From Sphingobium soli (GTDB lineage Bacteria > Pseudomonadota > Alphaproteobacteria > Sphingomonadales > Sphingomonadaceae), in contig NZ_JAJGNP010000009.1 in NCBI RefSeq assembly GCF_020782245.1, forward strand, positions 1 through 64,000: a stretch of DNA of 64,000 bases, in the 5' to 3' direction. Made by a program: the position numbers and the translations under genes. Below, one piece after another: positions 7,648-15,268 of this stretch. Within the stretch, counting starts at the first letter, position 1; each line of letters begins with the position of its first letter. The notes below the pieces were generated by a model, which worked only from the letters and a program-made list of their open reading frames with translations, was not told where the DNA came from and did no database searches.

Positions 7648-8642
7648 TAGACCTGACTGTCATCTGGGCCGGGATCATCGGCTTTGCGATTGTCGCTTAT
7701 GTCGTGATGGACGGGTTCGACCTGGGCATCGGCATCCTGTTTCCACTGTTCAAGGTGGGCAAGGACCGCGACACCGCGATGAACAGCATCGCGCCGGTAT
7801 GGGACGGCAATGAAACCTGGCTGGTGCTGGGTGGAGGGGGTCTGCTGGCGGCCTTCCCGCTCGCCTATGCCATCATCCTGCCCGCGCTCTACGCCCCGCT
7901 GATCGCGATGCTGCTCGGCCTCGTCCTGCGCGGCGTCGCGTTCGAGTTTCGCTGGCGCGACCCGGCACATCGCGCGATTTGGGACCATGCTTTCACGGGC
8001 GGATCGGCAGTAGCGACCTTTGCGCAAGGCGTGGCGCTGGGTGCATTGTTGCAAGGGATCAGTGTGCAGGGCCGCGCCTATTCCGGGGGCTGGTGGGAAT
8101 GGCTCTCGCCTTTCTCGCTGTTGACCGGGGTGGCGCTGATGGTCGGCTATTCGCTGCTGGGGGCGTGCTGGCTCAACTGGAAGACGGAAGGCGGGTTGCA
8201 GCGGCAGGTGGTGACCTATGCCGGAAGGTTGGGCATCGCGCTGCTCATCCTGATCGGCGCTGTCAGCCTGGCCACGCTGACGCTGGAAGCCAGCTACCAG
8301 AGCCGTTGGCTCTCCTGGCCCGGCGTGCTTGCCACGGCGCAGGTGCCACTGGCGACGGTGATCGTCACCGCCCTTTTCTATCGCAGCCTGTCTCGGCAAC
8401 GGGATGCGCAGCCCTTCCTCTGGGCGCTGGCGTTGTTCGGCCTGTGCCTGCTGGGGCTGGGCATATCGATCTGGCCATATGTCATCCCGGCGCGCGTAAC
8501 CATCTGGGAAGCCGCCGCGCCCTATCGCAGTCAACTGTTCATGCTGATCGGCGGTGGCATTCTCGTACCGGTGATCCTCGCTTATACCGCATGGGCCTAT
8601 TGGGTGTTTCGGGGCAAGGTCGGAAGTGAGGGATATCACTGA
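7644..8642 (+). CDS. cydB: Cytochrome bd ubiquinol oxidase subunit II
   Basis: A 332-residue membrane protein that completes the CydAB oxidase. It has the family features: an early VVMDGFDLGIGILFPL segment near residues 21-36, DGNETWLVLGGGGLLAAFP near residues 54-72 and eight or more membrane helices. Its ATG lies in an ATGA overlap with cydA and is preceded by GGAGG. The stop overlaps the start of the 34-codon DUF2474 gene, so the three oxidase genes form one translation-coupled unit. Confidence 0.95.
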   Translation: MIDLTVIWAGIIGFAIVAYVVMDGFDLGIGILFPLFKVGKDRDTAMNSIAPVWDGNETWLVLGGGGLLAAFPLAYAIILPALYAPLIAMLLGLVLRGVAFEFRWRDPAHRAIWDHAFTGGSAVATFAQGVALGALLQGISVQGRAYSGGWWEWLSPFSLLTGVALMVGYSLLGACWLNWKTEGGLQRQVVTYAGRLGIALLILIGAVSLATLTLEASYQSRWLSWPGVLATAQVPLATVIVTALFYRSLSRQRDAQPFLWALALFGLCLLGLGISIWPYVIPARVTIWEAAAPYRSQLFMLIGGGILVPVILAYTAWAYWVFRGKVGSEGYH

Positions 8643-8746
8643 TGCGCGGGCGGATGGTCCGGCTGGGCTGGTTCGTGGGGATATGGGCAGCAAGCGTTGC
8701 GGCGCTGCTGCTCGTGTCGCTGGGAATACGCTATTGGCTGGTGTGA
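8642..8746 (+). CDS. DUF2474 single-helix peptide, CydX-like
   Basis: A 34-codon gene directly after cydB (TGATG overlap). The peptide is basic at the start (MRGRMVRLGW) and then has one hydrophobic helix, about residues 11-29, ending in RYWLV. This is the pattern of DUF2474 proteins found after cioB/cydB genes. By analogy with CydX and CydH it should be a third subunit that stabilises the haem site of the oxidase. It is too short for most gene finders. Position, length, coupling and the GWF-plus-helix layout support it; the role is inferred from neighbours. Confidence 0.82.
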   Translation: MRGRMVRLGWFVGIWAASVAALLLVSLGIRYWLV

Positions 8747-8830
8747 CGCTTGTTGACGCCAACTTTCGCGGTTACTTTGAACATGCCCTTTCGACGCGTA
8801 AAATAATTCTGGCCGGGCGTTTGCAGGATC

Positions 8831-8945
8831 GACCCATGCCGGACGCTCGCCGGCTAATTTTTGATCCTCAGGTGCCGACCGTCCGCTATTCCGGCGGCTC
8901 GCGACTAAAATGCGCCGTTCTCCAGCAGGGCCGAAAGCGGCGGCT
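8831..8945. repeat. Diverged direct repeat, left copy
   Basis: About 115 bp that align without gaps to 9581-9695, exactly 750 bp away. The first 70 positions match at roughly 53 (counted by eye), with blocks such as CGGCTAATTT/CAGCTAATTT and GTCCGCT; similarity fades after about 8920. The copies bracket the leftward gene 8948-9502. Positions 8747-8830 between the oxidase operon and this repeat hold no recognisable gene. Confidence 0.7.
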
Positions 8946-8947
8946 CT

Positions 8948-9502
8948 CTACTGGCTGACAACGCCGGCTGCGGTCATCACTCTTGCGATCCTTTGATTGA
9001 TGTCTGCGAGCTCCAATTGATCCTGCTCGTAGAGGCGGAGTTCAGCGCTGCCTGGTATCCGACACCGCGCGAAAAGCTCCTGTCGAGCCCTGCCTAATCT
9101 CGCCATCTCGATAGCAAGAGGGGTGTCATCGGCGGGAAACATGATGTTGCTTCTTGGCTTCCACGGATCATAGACAGCGCTTTCGTCAGGCAGGAAAAGG
9201 AGGCGCCTACGTCCGCCTAATTGAGGGCTGACGTCGATCAGATTGCCAGCTTTGTTCCGCCAAACGGCGTGATGCTCAGCTTCATAGTAAAGGTCTGAGA
9301 TGTGCCAAATCGCCCATCCATAGGCGATATCGCCGCCAGATTTGGCAATTTTCCGTTCGACATTGCCGAAGCAGAATGACGCACCGCTACTTCTGAAGGG
9401 GACGGACGTTACAAACACGGGAACCGCGTCAGCAATTCTGCGACAGAAATGCATCAGGTCAGGTGTGATTGCAGCAGGTACGGTGTTGGGAGAATTTTTC
9501 AC
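8948..9502 (-). CDS. Uncharacterised protein of 184 residues
   Basis: Function not recognised. The protein is soluble, with no signal peptide or membrane helix. Its most conserved-looking part is around residues 41-95: a cysteine, then the phrases YGWAIWHIS, EAEHHAVWR and LIDVSPQ. That pattern recurs in small bacterial proteins sometimes linked with SEC-C zinc modules (from memory). The His-His-Trp cluster could bind a ligand or metal, but nothing proves it. The start is a GTG at 9502 with AAGG about 8 nt before it. It lies alone between two diverged direct repeats, which suggests an acquired or duplicated cassette. Confidence 0.7.
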   Translation of the reverse strand: MKNSPNTVPAAITPDLMHFCRRIADAVPVFVTSVPFRSSGASFCFGNVERKIAKSGGDIAYGWAIWHISDLYYEAEHHAVWRNKAGNLIDVSPQLGGRRRLLFLPDESAVYDPWKPRSNIMFPADDTPLAIEMARLGRARQELFARCRIPGSAELRLYEQDQLELADINQRIARVMTAAGVVSQ

Positions 9503-9580
9503 ATCCAGACCTTAGCTGACTGAGCGTTCAAGGCAAATTCCGAGCCGATTGTGAGGACCGGACATGGGGGTACCAAGGCC

Positions 9581-9695
9581 GACCCTTGCCGGACTCTCAG
9601 CAGCTAATTTTCACTCCCCATGTGCGGAAGGTCCGCTTTCTCGGCGGCTATCGAGCAGAAAACGCCGCTCACAAACCGTCGGGCGAACGGCGGCA
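9581..9695. repeat. Diverged direct repeat, right copy
   Basis: Right partner of the repeat at 8831-8945, same orientation. Best-kept blocks are GACCCTTGCCGGAC (9581-9594), CAGCTAATTT (9601-9610) and GTCCGCTTTCTCGGCGGC (9631-9648). It lies between the start of the 184-residue gene and the end of the AlkC-type gene. Confidence 0.7.
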
Positions 9696-9712
9696 GCAGC
9701 GTCGCTGGTTCC

Positions 9713-10825
9713 TCAGTCAGAAGCATCTTTGGCGATTTCAAAAGCAGTGTTCGCCATCGTCAGACCGTTGACGATGAGTTCGACCTTATGGCGGCCGGGA
9801 TAATGGCGACGCGTGCTGAAATCACGAATAGCCTGGCGAATTCCAAGCTTGGCGGTTTGTCCGGCAGGGAGGTTAAATGTCCTGAGCTTGAAGACTTTGG
9901 CCGCAGCCTTTCCGCCGGCACGCGCATAATGGATGCGATAATCGACGACCAGACGTTGATCGTATGGCGAGATGGAGGCCAGTTCGGCATCGATCACGAT
10001 TGTTTCGCCTAGCCAAACTACGTGCGGCTCAATCGAAAAGCGGCGTACGGTCACAGAGGCTCCGTGCCCGACGCCGATGAGAGCAAGAGCGCGAGGTTCG
10101 CCCTTCTTGATCAAGGTTCGCAACGCATGACGAATGATCCAGGCCGTATGCGGGTCATTGATCGGCCATTCGGATAAGCGATCCAGCAGCCAGTCCGGAC
10201 GATCCTTGGCGATATCGTTGAGATGATTGGCGACAGACTTGCGAACATAGGCACTGGGATCGGTCTTGAGCGCTTCGAGGATCTGCGCAGCGAGCGTTGG
10301 GTCGTCCCTTAGCGCCGGGATGCGCGATGCCCATGGTAACCTTGGCCTGCTACCTTCGCTTGCGAGCCTGCGGACATGTTCGTCGGCGCTGCCGGTCCAG
10401 CGCTTCATCACGGCGAGCGTACGTTCAGTATCCTTAAGCAGAAACGGACGAATGGCGAACTCGGCGGATCCGAAGCGAGTCAGGTCAGCAAGCGCGTCCA
10501 TCGATCTGTCGAAATCGTCAAGGCCATATCGTGCCACGAACTCGGTGACGGCGACCGCCTGGAAGCCATGGGTGAGGCTTGGCACCATAGCACGGATGAT
10601 CTCAAGTGCGTCCATATACTGGCGAGGCAGTACGACGTAGAGGGCGTCGGCGATATGGCGCACACGCTCCATGATCGACAGCGTGTCGAGTCCATCTGAG
10701 GCAGCGCTGAGAAAACCAGCGTGATCGAACCGCGACGATACTGACGCTCCCGCATCGGCGATGATGGTAAGCGCCTGCGGTCCGAGAATGTCTTTAAGCA
10801 AGGCAGGGATGGTTTTGTCCGTCAT
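9713..10825 (-). CDS. alkC: AlkC-type DNA alkylation repair glycosylase
   Basis: A 370-residue protein with helical HEAT-like repeats over about residues 1-255 (for example DEHVRRLASEGSRPRLPWA and DPSAYVRKSVANHLNDIAKD) and a beta-rich Ig-like tail from about residue 265 (HVVWLGETIVIDAEL). That combination marks AlkC rather than AlkD proteins. AlkC excises positively charged alkylated bases such as 3-methyladenine and 3-methylcytosine. The start is ATG 10825 (MTDKTIPALLKD); the open frame runs on upstream but only overlaps the LysR gene. It lies 85 bp after the LysR gene on the same strand. Subfamily is judged by architecture only. Confidence 0.85.
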   Translation of the reverse strand: MTDKTIPALLKDILGPQALTIIADAGASVSSRFDHAGFLSAASDGLDTLSIMERVRHIADALYVVLPRQYMDALEIIRAMVPSLTHGFQAVAVTEFVARYGLDDFDRSMDALADLTRFGSAEFAIRPFLLKDTERTLAVMKRWTGSADEHVRRLASEGSRPRLPWASRIPALRDDPTLAAQILEALKTDPSAYVRKSVANHLNDIAKDRPDWLLDRLSEWPINDPHTAWIIRHALRTLIKKGEPRALALIGVGHGASVTVRRFSIEPHVVWLGETIVIDAELASISPYDQRLVVDYRIHYARAGGKAAAKVFKLRTFNLPAGQTAKLGIRQAIRDFSTRRHYPGRHKVELIVNGLTMANTAFEIAKDASD

Positions 10826-10910
10826 CGCAAAGCCGATCTCAGTTTGATTGTCGCTGGGTTGCGTGATGCCATTCCTGCAGCGTGGCTGACGTGCTGGTAC
10901 CGGCTTCTGA

Positions 10911-11816
10911 CTACGTGAGCCGTCCGGCAGCAAAGTCGCGCGCGAGCGCAATAAAGGCTTGGAAAGCTGCGGACGAATTGCGCCGGTTGGAATAGTAGAG
11001 GCACAAGGGCGCAAGCGGCGGCGTCCAGTCTTCAAGAATGCGCACAAGCCGACCCGCAGCGATCTCGTCACGGACATCGGGTTCCATGAGATAGCCGATG
11101 CCGACGCCATTAGTGACGGCGATGCGCGCCAGAGAGGCCTCGTCGAGCGTCATCGGCCCCTCGACGTCGAGCTGAAGTGATTCGCCGTCCTTCTCGAACC
11201 GCCATCGAAGCAAAGCGCCATTGGGAAGCCGCCCGCGAATGCAGGGGTAAGCAAGCAATTCCTGCGGCACCTGGGGAATAGCTCTGTCTTTAAAAAAGCC
11301 GGGAGACGCGACGACCGCGATACGTTGCATCTGACCCAGCGGTATGGCGATCGCGTCGCTGGGAACCAGATCCGAGCGTCGCACACCCAGATCAAATCCC
11401 GCCGCCACGACATCGACCAGCCGCCCCTCGGTGACTAAGTCGATATGAACCTGCGGGTAGCGCTGCATATAGTTCAGGACCAGCGGCACCATGATCTCGC
11501 GCGCGGCCGTTGCGAAAGAGTTGATGCGCAAAGTGCCGGACGGCGTCTCCTGTTGCGACCGCGCCGTATCCATCGCTTTCTGGATGCCTTCGAACGCTGG
11601 TTTGATCTGCGCGACAAAGATCCGCCCCGCATGAGTGAGCGCCACGCTGCGCGTAGTGCGATTGAATAATCGTACGGCCAGGTCCCGTTCGAGCTTGCCC
11701 ACCGCGTTGCTAATGGCGGTGGTCGACATACCAAGGTCAAGCGCTGCTGCTCGAAACGAGCCGCATCGAACTATCGCGAGAACCGCCTCGAGCTCGATCA
11801 GCGAATGGCGACTCAT
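10911..11816 (-). CDS. LysR-family transcriptional regulator
   Basis: A 301-residue regulator. The N-terminal helix-turn-helix spans about residues 15-45 ([21 protein letters not shown]), followed by the linker helix and a substrate-binding domain from about residue 90 ([12 protein letters not shown]). Its ATG has GGAG 9 nt upstream. It is divergent from the SnoaL-like/SDR gene pair starting at 11913, the classic LysR layout, so those genes are its probable targets. The inducer is unknown. Confidence 0.92.
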   Translation of the reverse strand: MSRHSLIELEAVLAIVRCGSFRAAALDLGMSTTAISNAVGKLERDLAVRLFNRTTRSVALTHAGRIFVAQIKPAFEGIQKAMDTARSQQETPSGTLRINSFATAAREIMVPLVLNYMQRYPQVHIDLVTEGRLVDVVAAGFDLGVRRSDLVPSDAIAIPLGQMQRIAVVASPGFFKDRAIPQVPQELLAYPCIRGRLPNGALLRWRFEKDGESLQLDVEGPMTLDEASLARIAVTNGVGIGYLMEPDVRDEIAAGRLVRILEDWTPPLAPLCLYYSNRRNSSAAFQAFIALARDFAAGRLT

Positions 11817-11850
11817 AATCCCGATCTCCGTGACACTCCATGCCGATTTG

Positions 11851-11869
11851 TCTCGATTATCAAAAGAGA
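11851..11869. promoter_or_regulatory. Possible LysR box in the divergent promoter
   Basis: TCTC (11851-11854) and GAGA (11866-11869) form an interrupted dyad with an 11-nt AT-rich centre in the 96-bp space between the lysR gene and the gene at 11913. LysR regulators bind such interrupted dyads. The arms are short, so support is weak. Confidence 0.35.
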
Positions 11870-11912
11870 TGTCTATCGCTAAATAGGTCTCCTGAGCAGC
11901 AAGGAGATAAAA

Positions 11913-12242
11913 ATGCCAATCGATCTACCGAAACCGATCGCCGATTATGTCGAGGCAAATGCCGGTCTCGATGTTGACGGCATGTTGAAGCCGTTCCTTC
12001 AAGACGCCGTCTTCATCGACAACGGCAAGCATTTCGAAGGGCATGCAGCAATCCGTGAGCTGCTCGAAGAAGAAGTGGTTCCGGTGAAGGCAATCTTCGT
12101 GCCCGACACTGTCCGGGAGGAAGACAACAACGTCGTGGTCGAAGGTCCAGCCTATGGTAACTTCCCGGGCAGCCCGCTCCGCTTCACCTATCGCTTCACA
12201 CTGGCAAACGGCGCGATCAAAACCTTGGAGGTTACGGTATGA
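11913..12242 (+). CDS. SnoaL-like (NTF2-fold) protein
   Basis: A 109-residue protein of the SnoaL/NTF2-like fold. It opens with [17 protein letters not shown] and [20 protein letters not shown], the usual helix-then-strand start of these small cone-shaped domains. Members act as isomerases or hydratases or as plain ligand-binding domains; which applies here cannot be told. AAGGAG lies 8 nt before the ATG. It overlaps the SDR gene by 4 bp and is divergent from the LysR gene. The pair is common in alphaproteobacteria as a LysR-controlled stress or detoxification unit (from memory). Confidence 0.82.
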   Translation: MPIDLPKPIADYVEANAGLDVDGMLKPFLQDAVFIDNGKHFEGHAAIRELLEEEVVPVKAIFVPDTVREEDNNVVVEGPAYGNFPGSPLRFTYRFTLANGAIKTLEVTV

Positions 12243-13027
12243 GCATCAAAGCAGATCCCACCGAATTCGCTGGCAAGCGCGTGCTCGTCAGCGGTGGCAC
12301 CAAGGGTTTGGGGCGCGCAACGGTCGAGCGCTTTCTGGCCGGCGGAGCCCACGTCATCACTGCCGCCCGGACGATCAAGGACACTGTCGAGGGCGTCGAA
12401 TATGTCGAGGCGGACTTGACCACGCGGGAGGGCGGCGAAACGGTCGCCAGGACTGCAATCGAGCAGTTTGGCGGCATCGACATTCTCGCCCATGTCGTCG
12501 GCGGCTCGGCTTCGCCTGCGGGTGGCTTCGCCGCGCTGACGGATGACCACTGGCTTGCCGAGCTGAACCTCAACCTGTTGGCGACAGTCCGGCTTGATCG
12601 TCTATTGATCCCGCAGATGCTGGATCGTGGCACAGGCGCCGTTGTTCACGTTACTTCGATCCAGTCCGTTCTGCCGCTTCCCGAGTCCACGACGGGCTAC
12701 GCCGCTGCCAAGGCTGCGCTGAGGACCTACAGCAAGTCGATCTCGAAAGAGATCGGTCCCAAGGGTGTCCGTGTCAACGCCGTCTCGCCTGGCTGGATCA
12801 TGACGGAGGCCACCGGAGACTTTCTTGAAATGCTTCGGACTGCCAATGGCGGAACGATCGAGGACGCGCACCAGTCCGTGCTCGATGCGTTGGGCGGGAT
12901 CTCGATTGGACGAGGAGCCCAGCCCGAAGAGGTGGCCGACCTTATCGCCTATCTCGCCGCAGACCGTGCTGCAGCGATCCACGGCGCCGAGTTTGTGATC
13001 GATGGCGGGACCATCCGCACCGTCTAA
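12239..13027 (+). CDS. Short-chain dehydrogenase/reductase
   Basis: A 262-residue Rossmann-fold oxidoreductase. The nucleotide motif is GGTKGLGRA (residues 19-27); the catalytic set is S140, Y154 and K158 (TTGYAAAKAA). AARTIK after the second strand suggests NADP(H) preference. The C-terminus (EFVIDGGTIRTV) is classical for SDRs. Substrate unknown. It is co-translated with the preceding SnoaL-like gene (ATGA overlap) and followed by a strong stem-loop at 13071-13105. Confidence 0.93.
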   Translation: MSIKADPTEFAGKRVLVSGGTKGLGRATVERFLAGGAHVITAARTIKDTVEGVEYVEADLTTREGGETVARTAIEQFGGIDILAHVVGGSASPAGGFAALTDDHWLAELNLNLLATVRLDRLLIPQMLDRGTGAVVHVTSIQSVLPLPESTTGYAAAKAALRTYSKSISKEIGPKGVRVNAVSPGWIMTEATGDFLEMLRTANGGTIEDAHQSVLDALGGISIGRGAQPEEVADLIAYLAADRAAAIHGAEFVIDGGTIRTV

Positions 13028-13070
13028 CGGTGCCGCTCGGCGCTCGCCCATGGAAGCTTCTCGCCAAGCG

Positions 13071-13105
13071 CTGAACGGCAGTCTCTGACAAGCGCTGCCG
13101 TTCAG
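13071..13105. terminator. 11-bp stem-loop after the SDR gene
   Basis: CTGAACGGCAG (13071-13081) and CTGCCGTTCAG (13095-13105) are perfect complements with a 13-nt loop, 44 bp after the SDR stop. There is no T-run, so it may be a Rho-linked pause or an RNA-stabilising hairpin rather than an intrinsic terminator. Confidence 0.5.
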
Positions 13106-13304
13106 TCTGTCTCACTTGAACGACCGCGAAGTCTCAAGTCCCGCCTTTCAGCAGGCGCGGGTAAGCCACACCAAGTGATCAACTTGAATGGCTGGCTTCG
13201 ATAATGCGGCGCAAGGTTTCTCCCTAAAAATTGAGTGCGAAGCTATCGCGGTCTCTCGCTGGCCGGACACGCCCGGACGCCGCTGGACGTCGTCGGATTT
13301 CAAG

Positions 13305-13318
13305 CAGAAGAGGACTCG
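13305..13318. other. Candidate left attachment site (tRNA-Leu fragment)
   Basis: CAGAAGAGGACTCG is identical to 19275-19288 inside the tRNA-Leu gene and in the same orientation. It corresponds to the T-loop to acceptor part of the tRNA, the usual crossover region for P4-type integrases. A 14-bp match is short, but it sits at the base-composition change that bounds the element. Confidence 0.55.
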
Positions 13319-13337
13319 CAAACATCATATTTATCTT

Positions 13338-13356
13338 TATAATTCAGTGAATTATA
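13338..13356. repeat. 8-bp palindrome inside the left end of the element
   Basis: TATAATTC (13338-13345), AGT, GAATTATA (13349-13356): a perfect dyad with 3-nt centre, 20 bp inside the candidate att site. It could be an accessory protein site for excision or an operator. The loop is too short for a stable RNA hairpin, so a DNA-binding site is more likely. Confidence 0.45.
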
Positions 13357-13559
13357 TCAGACCATGCCGACCGATACCATAACCGATACCCTGGGACTTT
13401 TTATCTGGGAGGTTCGAGTCCCAAAGGCTCGAAATCGCCGGTTTGCATTGCCGATTCGTCGCTCCCTTTACGGCGAACAACACTTGGCCAGCGCACACAG
13501 TCAGGCGCTCGTCCTGAGCGATAGAAACATCTTTTATAAATCAAATAATGCTCTAATTT

Positions 13560-13586
13560 GATCGATAGAAAGGTGTGCTATCGATC
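13560..13586 (+). promoter_or_regulatory. Perfect inverted repeat abutting the fic start codon
   Basis: GATCGATAG (13560-13568) and CTATCGATC (13578-13586) are 9-bp perfect complements; the 9-nt centre contains the AAAGG ribosome site, and the ATG follows at once (13587). A protein bound here, or the RNA hairpin, would block translation or transcription. The Fic protein itself ends in a winged-helix-like domain, so autoregulation is possible. Confidence 0.6.
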
Positions 13587-14693
13587 ATGCGTTGGAACTG
13601 GCAGCAATCCGATTGGCCGAACTTTGCCTACGATGCGACATATCTGAGAAGCCGTGAGGATCGGTTTCTGAAAGGTGCGGGCATGCTGGTCGGCGTCATG
13701 GCCCATCTCGATGCCGACGATCGCCAGAATCTTTCTATCGAACTCATCGCACAGGAAGCCGTCGACAGCTCCGCAATCGAGGGAGAGATTCTCGATCGCG
13801 CGAGCGTGCAGTCATCCGTCGCGAAGCATCTGGGGATCAAGACCGACCACCGCCGCGCCAACGCCGCCGAGGCGGGCGCTGCGGAACTCATGGCGAACCT
13901 CTTCCACAGCTATCGCGAGCCGGTCAGCGACGCCATGCTATTCCACTGGCATGCCTTGCTGATGAACGGCAGGCGAGATCTTGCCGACATCGGCCGATAT
14001 CGAACGCACGCCGATCCCATGCAGATCGTCTCCGGAGCCCTGCACGCGCCCAAGGTGCATTTCGATGCGCCGCCATCTCAAGCGGTGCCGGCCGAGATGA
14101 AGGCTTTCATCGGATGGTTCAACGACAGCAGGCCGGATGGACGCTCACCCGTGAGCGTTCTCGCGCGGGCGGGGGTTGCTCATTTGTGGTTCGAATCCAT
14201 CCATCCCTTCGAAGATGGCAACGGGCGCCTTGGCCGGGCGATTGCGGAGAAGGCCTTGGCGCAGGGGCTTGATGCACCCGCGATCACCGCCCTTGCGGAA
14301 ACCATCCAGCGCCATCGCAAGGATTATTACACCCAGCTTCAACGGGCGAGCTTGTCGAACCGCATCGACGAATGGCTCGACTGGTTTTCCGAGATCGCGC
14401 TTGCGGCCCAACAGCGCACGCTGGATCGCGTTTATTTCCTCCTCGCCAAGACGAAGCTGCTCGATCGCCTGCGCGACCACCTCAATCCACGGCAGGAAAA
14501 GGCCATGCTCCGCATGTTCGCCGAAGGACCGGATGGCTTCGAGGGCGGCCTGAGCGCTGCAAACTACCGGACCATCACCGATGCTGCTCCAGCGACAGCC
14601 ACGCGCGATCTCGCGGAACTGGTCGGGTTGGGAGCTTTGCGCAAGCAGGGTGAACTGAAGCGCACGCGGTATTTCTTGAACCTTGGTGAATGA
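13587..14693 (+). CDS. Fic-family AMP-transferase, class II with DUF4172 N-terminus
   Basis: A 368-residue protein. The N-terminus (MRWNWQQSDWPNF) is the DUF4172 domain. The inhibitory helix motif SSAIEG (S61, E65, G66) is before the Fic core, as in class II enzymes. The active motif is HPFEDGNGRLGR, starting at H206, complete for AMP transfer. A winged-helix-like C-terminal region (about 280-368) follows. Such proteins attach AMP to target proteins and are held inactive by the glutamate of their own inhibitory helix. ATG 13587 is preferred to the GTG at 13575 because the protein then starts like relatives, although AAAGG is 13 nt away. No separate antitoxin is adjacent. Target unknown. Confidence 0.93.
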   Translation: MRWNWQQSDWPNFAYDATYLRSREDRFLKGAGMLVGVMAHLDADDRQNLSIELIAQEAVDSSAIEGEILDRASVQSSVAKHLGIKTDHRRANAAEAGAAELMANLFHSYREPVSDAMLFHWHALLMNGRRDLADIGRYRTHADPMQIVSGALHAPKVHFDAPPSQAVPAEMKAFIGWFNDSRPDGRSPVSVLARAGVAHLWFESIHPFEDGNGRLGRAIAEKALAQGLDAPAITALAETIQRHRKDYYTQLQRASLSNRIDEWLDWFSEIALAAQQRTLDRVYFLLAKTKLLDRLRDHLNPRQEKAMLRMFAEGPDGFEGGLSAANYRTITDAAPATATRDLAELVGLGALRKQGELKRTRYFLNLGE

Positions 14694-14916
14694 TGGCAGG
14701 AAGGTGACGGACGCTCTCGACCTATGGCCCCGCCGAAACCCACAACGGCCTGCATCTCTCTCCGCTCCCGAAACGACCATGCCTTCAGCGATGACGCGTT
14801 TACGTATCACATTAGTCGATATGATATGAAAAGGGATCACTCAATTTGACGTGCTGGCCGAAGAAAGATATGTAGACGTTTCATGTGATTTCATTTTGAA
14901 TTGTATAGGGATCATC

Positions 14917-15210
14917 ATGGGCGCTATATCTGAAACCCTGCGCGAACTTGGCGACCTCCTGCGGCAGGCGAGGCTGGCCGCGGGATTGACGCAAGAGCAG
15001 GTGGCCGATCTGGCTGGCATATCCCGTCCACGCTATCGCGATATCGAAACGGGCATTGCTGCTGCGCGCGCCACGACGCTCATGAATGTCTCCCGTGCGC
15101 TCGGACTGGAGATGATGCTGGTGCCGCAAGCGATGGTCCCGGCCGTCCGGGCGTTGATGCGTCCGCATGAAGACGACGATTTGCCCGCCTTTGTTTCACA
15201 GCCCGATTGA
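14917..15210 (+). CDS. HipB-like XRE-family regulator without HipA
   Basis: A 97-residue protein with a helix-turn-helix at about residues 22-44 (GLTQEQVADLAGISRPRYRDIE) and a short tail, resembling HipB antitoxins. HipB proteins bind operators and the HipA kinase encoded next door. No hipA follows: the next 166 bp contain no long frame and the following genes run the other way. ATG 14917 is favoured over the frame opening at 14851 because AGGGATC precedes it and the upstream residues are not HTH-like. Two TTCCCGATC palindromes lie 59-122 bp past the stop. It is either a solitary regulator or the rest of a broken toxin-antitoxin pair. Confidence 0.8.
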   Translation: MGAISETLRELGDLLRQARLAAGLTQEQVADLAGISRPRYRDIETGIAAARATTLMNVSRALGLEMMLVPQAMVPAVRALMRPHEDDDLPAFVSQPD

Positions 15211-15268
15211 AGACGAATATCATGGCTCAAACGTCTCACGCACCTTATCGAGAGAACGACTATCCATG

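Larger units (their letters stand above)
13106..13586. other. Gene-free junction between chromosome and integrative element
   Basis: No credible gene; two frames of 64 and 65 codons (13188-13382, 13364-13561) have no ribosome site or protein-like composition. The stretch turns AT-rich after 13318, right at the candidate att site. It contains palindromes at 13338-13356 and 13560-13586, two ACCGATACC copies near 13370-13390, and a CGATAGAAA direct repeat (13519-13527 and 13563-13571) that probably belongs to the fic promoter. Confidence 0.6.

Noticed and set aside
13407..13424. Apparent T-arm of a tRNA gene
   Set aside because: Only two of five stem pairs form if read as a T-arm (then A-C and G-A clashes), and there is no acceptor, D or anticodon arm. 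Kept only as an inverted tRNA-Leu-like fragment.
13188..13561. Two short open frames of 64 and 65 codons
   Set aside because: No ribosome sites, unlikely composition, and they cross palindromes and the candidate att site.
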